Assembly (NCBI GenBank): GCA_934408705.1
Contig: CAKRVL010000060.1
Location: forward strand, 1 to 16,536
From: an uncultured Blautia sp.
GTDB lineage: Bacteria; Bacillota; Clostridia; Lachnospirales; Lachnospiraceae
Direction of reading: 5' to 3'
DNA length: 16,536 nt
Part shown: piece by piece, positions 12,434 to 16,536 of the stretch
Numbering within the stretch: position 1 is the first letter of the stretch
Layout: each line of letters opens with the position of its first letter
Position numbers and translations under genes: made by a program
Notes under the pieces: generated by a model
What the model was told of the DNA's origin: nothing
What the model saw: only the letters and a program-made list of their open reading frames with translations
The model's database searches: none

Positions 12434-15400
12434 ATGATGAATGACCAATACAAAAAAATGAAAAATTTATTTTTAAGACAGAGCTATATAGACGCGTGGG
12501 AAGACTATCAGCGTTCAATCAGGAAGAAAAGCTTTGCACAATGGGATTATATTGTATTGACTGCATCTAATGAAGAACAGGCAAGTGCATTTCGTAGTCA
12601 GATTATGTATCGGCAGAATAGAAATGTATTACCCTGTAAGACGAAATATTTAGTATTACCTGATCCCGATGGAAAAAGAGTTGGTTCCGGCGGAGCCACT
12701 TTACAGGTGTTGAGAACCTTAGCGGAACAAGAAAATATTGCAGGTGATTTTCATAATAAGCGAATTCTAGTAATTCATTCAGGTGGAGATAGTAAAAGGG
12801 TTCCTCAGTATTCTGTTTGTGGAAAACTTTTTTCGCCAGTTCCCCGTGAGCTTCCAGATGGAAGAGCGTCCACATTATTTGATGAGTTTCTTATAGGCAT
12901 GGCAGGAGTACCGTCGCGTTTTCGTGAAGGAATGCTGGTACTTTCCGGTGATGTTCTTCTTTTGTTTAATCCCTTACAGATTGATGCACATTTTAATGGC
13001 GCAGCTGCAATTTCTATGAAATCCCCTGTGGAAGTGGGAAAAGATCATGGTGTATTTCTAAATAATGGAAAAGATTATGTGAAAAAATTTCTTCATAAGC
13101 AATCAGTTGAAACTCTGGAACAATTAGGCGCAGTTAATGCACAGGGAAATGTTGATTTGGATACAGGCGCAGTTCTGTTCGATATAAATTTGATGAATGC
13201 GCTTTTATCATTGATACAGACAAATGGTGAGATTGATGAAGATAAATACTCACTATTTGTAAATGAAAAAGCACGTATTAGTTTGTACGGGGATTTCCTT
13301 TATCCTCTGGCTGAGGATTCTACACTGGAACAGTATTATGAAGAACAGCCGGAAGGTAAGTTTTGTGATGAATTAAAAGAATGTCGTACCAGAATTTGGG
13401 AGGCATTACACTCATTTGGAATGAAACTTATTTGCCTTTCACCCGCAGAATTTATTCATTTTGGAACTACCTGGGAACTTTTAGGACTTTTAACAGACGA
13501 AATTGCAGATTATGAATATCTGGATTGGAAATCATTAGTATTTACCAATTATCAATCTAATAAGAACGTGCATGCAGCAGTTCATAATGCGCTTATTGAG
13601 GAAACTGTACAGCTGTCAGATCACTGCTATGTAGAAAATAGCTGGTTGAAAGGTAACACTATTCTTGAAAAGGAATGCATAGTTTCACAGCTGGAGCTTG
13701 AAGATGTAGTTGTTCCTTCGATGGCTCTTCATGGGGTCGAAATCCAGAGCGAAAAAGATAAAAAACAGTACATTGTAAGAGCGTATGGTATTAAGGATAA
13801 TCCTAAAGAAACACTGGAGAGAAACGGAAGATTCTTGAGTGGAGATTTGCAGACATTTATGGATCTGAATAATTTAAAGGTGAAAGATATCTGGAATGAT
13901 GAAGAACATTCACTGTGGAAAGCGAAACTCTATCCAGTAGCTGAAAGCCAGAAAGAAGCAGTTTCATGGGCCATCTTACTTTACTCTATGAGTCATGAAA
14001 AAGCGGATGTTGAAAAGCTGGCAATGTGGAAAGCTGCAAAACGTTATTCTTTGGAAGAATCTTTCCAGATGGCAGATGCGTCTGTTTTGGTACCTTGGGA
14101 AGAACAACTGGAAGATAGAATTCTTATAGAACGTTTTTTGAATCGATTACGCGCTGGAGAACATTATGTAGATACATTAAAAACTTTTGGTGCTACAGAA
14201 TTGGATGAAAAGCAGTTTGATATGCTTATGGAAATGGTAGAAGAAAGTCTGCCGTTTAAAGATAGAATTCGTGTTTTATACAGTATTTCCCGTTCTATGA
14301 AATTTATGAAGAAAACATTTCATGGAATTAGCTATGACCAGATTGAACAGAAGTGTTTTGATCTGATTCAGCAGGAAATTTTTCAGGTCAGCAACGTGAA
14401 TCAGGTGAAAAAATATAAGATCGCTAAAGATCAGGTGAAGGTGAATCTGCCTGTACGTGTTAATTGGGGCGGAGGCTGGACAGATACACCGCCATATTGC
14501 AATGAAAATGGCGGAGTTGTATTAAATGCTGCCATTTTGCTTAACGGACAGGAACCTATTGAGGTAGAGCTGAGAAAAATCCCAGAGAAACATATTGAAT
14601 TTGCAAGTTTAGATTTAGATGCGTATGGTGTAGTAACTAATGCAGCTGAAATTCAAGATTGTCATAATCCTTACGATTCGTTTGCACTTCATAAAGCAGC
14701 ATTGATTGCATGTGGAATTGTGCCTATAAAGGGAGCTGCAGATTTGGAAAAGATTTTGGAAGACCTGGGTAGTGGATTCTATATGTCTACGAGGGTGAAA
14801 GGAGTTCCGAAAGGATCAGGTCTTGGAACAAGCAGCATTCTTTCGGGAGCCTGTGTTCGTGCGCTTGGAGAATTTTTCGGTGCAAATTGGAGTGATTATG
14901 ATGTATATGAACTGGTATTAAATCTGGAACAGATTATGAGTACCGGAGGTGGCTGGCAAGATCAGGTTGGAGGGCTTACCGGTGGTATTAAGTATATTAC
15001 TTCCCGACCTGGAATGAAGCAGAAGCTTAAAGTTGACTATCTGGAACTAGATGATGATACAAAAAATGAACTTCAAGAGCGATTTGCACTTATCTATACA
15101 GGCCAGAGACGTTTGGCAAGAAATTTACTTCGAGATGTAGTTGGAAATTATATCGGAGGCAAGAAAGAATCAAAAGAAGCATTGGAAGAAATGAAACATC
15201 TGGCTGTAATGATGCGATATGAATTGGAACAGGGAGATGTGGATGCTTTTGCACAGTTGTTAAATGAACATTGGGAAGTGTCTAAGAAATTAGATGCAGG
15301 TTCTACCAATACTTGTATTGATCAGATATTTGCAACCTGTGAAGATTTGATTGATGGAAAATTCATCTCTGGCGCAGGTGGTGGTGGATTTTTGCAAGTG

Positions 15401-15502
15401 ATTTTAAAAAAGAACGTTAATAAGGAAATGCTGAGAAAAAGATTGTTAGGTGTTTATCAAGATTCAGGTGTAGATGTTTGGGATTCGGAGTTTATTTGGT
15501 AA
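12434..15502 (+). CDS. fkp: Bifunctional L-fucokinase / L-fucose-1-phosphate guanylyltransferase (FKP-like)
   Basis: A 1022-residue cytoplasmic fusion enzyme that makes GDP-L-fucose from free L-fucose: kinase first, then GTP-dependent pyrophosphorylase. The N-terminal half is the pyrophosphorylase: a nucleotide-binding loop (G84-S-G-G-A-T89), HSGGDSKRVPQYSVCGKLFSPVP, a GT-A-like fold, and a left-handed beta-helix-like stretch near 385-440. The C-terminal half is a GHMP kinase: PVRVNWGGGWTDTPP (673-687), the phosphate loop GVPKGSGLGTSS (about 790-801), STGGGWQDQVGG, and a late SGAGGGGF motif. Order and length resemble Bacteroides fragilis Fkp. The sequence is more AT-rich than its neighbours: 13201-13260 is 30 percent GC by count, against 48 percent for 15841-15900. 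Two ATGs in a row begin at 12434 with a weak binding site. A related sugar such as a heptose cannot be excluded for the kinase half, but the fusion favours fucose. Confidence 0.88.
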   Translation: MMNDQYKKMKNLFLRQSYIDAWEDYQRSIRKKSFAQWDYIVLTASNEEQASAFRSQIMYRQNRNVLPCKTKYLVLPDPDGKRVGSGGATLQVLRTLAEQENIAGDFHNKRILVIHSGGDSKRVPQYSVCGKLFSPVPRELPDGRASTLFDEFLIGMAGVPSRFREGMLVLSGDVLLLFNPLQIDAHFNGAAAISMKSPVEVGKDHGVFLNNGKDYVKKFLHKQSVETLEQLGAVNAQGNVDLDTGAVLFDINLMNALLSLIQTNGEIDEDKYSLFVNEKARISLYGDFLYPLAEDSTLEQYYEEQPEGKFCDELKECRTRIWEALHSFGMKLICLSPAEFIHFGTTWELLGLLTDEIADYEYLDWKSLVFTNYQSNKNVHAAVHNALIEETVQLSDHCYVENSWLKGNTILEKECIVSQLELEDVVVPSMALHGVEIQSEKDKKQYIVRAYGIKDNPKETLERNGRFLSGDLQTFMDLNNLKVKDIWNDEEHSLWKAKLYPVAESQKEAVSWAILLYSMSHEKADVEKLAMWKAAKRYSLEESFQMADASVLVPWEEQLEDRILIERFLNRLRAGEHYVDTLKTFGATELDEKQFDMLMEMVEESLPFKDRIRVLYSISRSMKFMKKTFHGISYDQIEQKCFDLIQQEIFQVSNVNQVKKYKIAKDQVKVNLPVRVNWGGGWTDTPPYCNENGGVVLNAAILLNGQEPIEVELRKIPEKHIEFASLDLDAYGVVTNAAEIQDCHNPYDSFALHKAALIACGIVPIKGAADLEKILEDLGSGFYMSTRVKGVPKGSGLGTSSILSGACVRALGEFFGANWSDYDVYELVLNLEQIMSTGGGWQDQVGGLTGGIKYITSRPGMKQKLKVDYLELDDDTKNELQERFALIYTGQRRLARNLLRDVVGNYIGGKKESKEALEEMKHLAVMMRYELEQGDVDAFAQLLNEHWEVSKKLDAGSTNTCIDQIFATCEDLIDGKFISGAGGGGFLQVILKKNVNKEMLRKRLLGVYQDSGVDVWDSEFIW

Positions 15503-15538
15503 ATTGTATATAAACATTTATGAGAGGAATATGGAGAA

Positions 15539-16536
15539 ATGTCAAATAAGAAAAATCTCTTGATTTATGCTCATTATTATATTCCAGATACTGCGTCAAC
15601 GGGGCAGATTCTCCGTGAATTGGCAGAGGGTATGCTGGATAAGTTCAACATTACGGTCATCTGCGTGGTGCCAAGTTACTTAGGAACTATCGAAGAAAAA
15701 TACAAGACGCAGAAATATTACGAAGAAGAAATCAACGGCGTAAAAGTTTTAAGGATAAGAGTGCCGGAGTTTAGTAAGACCAATAAGAAGAGTCGTGTGA
15801 AGAACATAGTTTCTTATTTCTTTGGGGCAATGGGAGCGACTTTCAAGGTTGGAAAACAGGACTATGTATTCTCCATCTCTCAGCCACCGATTCTCGGCGG
15901 TCTGCTGGGGGTCTGGGGCAAGTGGATAAAACACGCCAAGTACATCTATAACATTCAGGACTTCAACCCGGAGCAGGTGCTGGCCGTTGGTTACACCAAG
16001 AGCAAATTTATCACCGATGCCATGATGTGGTTCGACAAGTTCAGTTGCAAGAGAAGTGACTTGCTCATCACAGTTGGCCGCGATCTGGTTGAGACGGTAG
16101 AAGGCAGATTTAAGGGAAAGAAAGTCCCGAAGACCGTCATGATTAATAACTGGACTGATGAAAATGAAATCTATCCGCTGGAATTGGATAACGAGAGAGT
16201 AGTTGCTTTCAAGAAGAAGTACGGGCTTGACGGTAAGTTTGTCATCATGTACTCCGGCAATATCGGTCTGTACTATGACCTTGAGAATCTGATTAAGGTT
16301 GTGGAGAGAATCAAACCGGGTACTAAGACTACCGATGGCCGAGAGGTTGTATTTGCTTTTGTTGGTGCTGGTTCTGTGCTGGACAAGTTAGTGCTTTATG
16401 TGAAGGAACATCACATGGACAATGTGGTTTTCATTCCGTACCAGGATAAAGCAGACCTTATCTATAGTTTGAACGCCGGTGATGTTCACTGGTGTGTGAA
16501 CGCAAAAGGCATTAAAGGCGTGTCTTGCCCGTCAAA
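15539..16536 (+). CDS. Glycosyltransferase family 4 protein (WbuB-like), partial at the right edge
   Basis: The first 332 codons of a GT-B fold glycosyltransferase; the frame is open to the end of the window. The N-terminal acceptor domain starts MSNKKNLLIYAHYYIPDTASTGQIL, typical of the GT4 subgroup that includes the fucosamine transferase WbuB. IQDFNPEQ (139-146) marks the end of that domain, where relatives usually have IQDLFPE. The donor domain follows with NNWTDENEIYPLE, MYSGNIGLYYDLENL (about 237-251), FAFVGAGS, and VSCPS at the edge, where relatives continue into a nucleotide-sugar-binding segment. GAGGAATATGGAGAA supplies the binding site just before the ATG, 36 bases after fkp, so the genes are co-transcribed. 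It probably adds a sugar, perhaps fucose or a related 6-deoxy sugar, to the lipid-linked repeat; the donor is inference from context. Confidence 0.9.
   Translation, partial: MSNKKNLLIYAHYYIPDTASTGQILRELAEGMLDKFNITVICVVPSYLGTIEEKYKTQKYYEEEINGVKVLRIRVPEFSKTNKKSRVKNIVSYFFGAMGATFKVGKQDYVFSISQPPILGGLLGVWGKWIKHAKYIYNIQDFNPEQVLAVGYTKSKFITDAMMWFDKFSCKRSDLLITVGRDLVETVEGRFKGKKVPKTVMINNWTDENEIYPLELDNERVVAFKKKYGLDGKFVIMYSGNIGLYYDLENLIKVVERIKPGTKTTDGREVVFAFVGAGSVLDKLVLYVKEHHMDNVVFIPYQDKADLIYSLNAGDVHWCVNAKGIKGVSCPS

Noticed and set aside
1..16536. CRISPR arrays, tRNA or rRNA genes, insertion sequences, integrases
   Set aside because: No regularly spaced identical repeats, no cloverleaf or ribosomal stretch, and no transposase or integrase motif was seen on either strand.

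Overview
The window is a stretch of a low-to-mid GC Gram-positive chromosome, most likely a gut Lachnospiraceae (Blautia/Dorea-like). Reasons: AAGGAGG-type ribosome binding sites and TTGACA/TATAAT promoters, a Firmicutes-type undecaprenol/diacylglycerol kinase, a phasin-like protein beside a UbiB/AarF kinase, a RACo-like corrinoid-protein activator (common in acetogens) and the style of the coding sequences. The genus is inference. Nothing here marks a phage, plasmid or insertion sequence.

Layout. (1) 1-2275, + strand: the 3' end of ftsE, overlapping ftsX, then an S41 carboxy-terminal protease with a PDZ domain. A promoter, two hairpins and a terminator lie between ftsX and the protease. (2) 2272-4792: leuS with its own near-consensus promoter overlapping the protease stop codon, closed by a strong terminator. 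(3) 4812-5839, - strand: a secreted beta-propeller-like protein of unknown function with its own promoter. (4) 5913-6248: a compact locus containing a 31-codon hydrophobic peptide on the - strand (pattern S-T-Y-E, membrane helix, basic tail) that converges on a short + strand RNA driven by a perfect TTGACA-17-TATAAT promoter. The two transcripts share a hairpin that contains the peptide's stop codon. This is the architecture of a type I toxin-antitoxin module (TxpA/BsrG/holin-like toxin class) and is the best hidden system in the window. (5) 6307-7890: a RACo-like ASKHA-domain protein that lacks the usual N-terminal [2Fe-2S] domain and carries a small tandem-repeat insertion. (6) 8013-10569: a likely operon of dgkA (undecaprenol kinase), a phasin-like protein and a UbiB/AarF-family membrane kinase, with a strong hairpin between the last two. 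(7) 10570-16536: a regulatory region with a promoter and structured leader, then a polysaccharide locus: a priming glycosyl-1-phosphate transferase, an AT-rich bifunctional L-fucokinase/GDP-fucose pyrophosphorylase, and a GT4 glycosyltransferase that runs off the end.

How the parts work together. FtsEX and the S41 protease belong to cell envelope growth. DgkA recycles undecaprenol into the lipid carrier on which the priming transferase builds its first sugar. The fucokinase/pyrophosphorylase would supply GDP-fucose, so the polysaccharide made by this locus probably carries fucose, salvaged from the surroundings rather than made from GDP-mannose. Several start codons were moved downstream of the longest possible one because of ribosome binding sites, promoters or hairpins; each case is explained in its entry.
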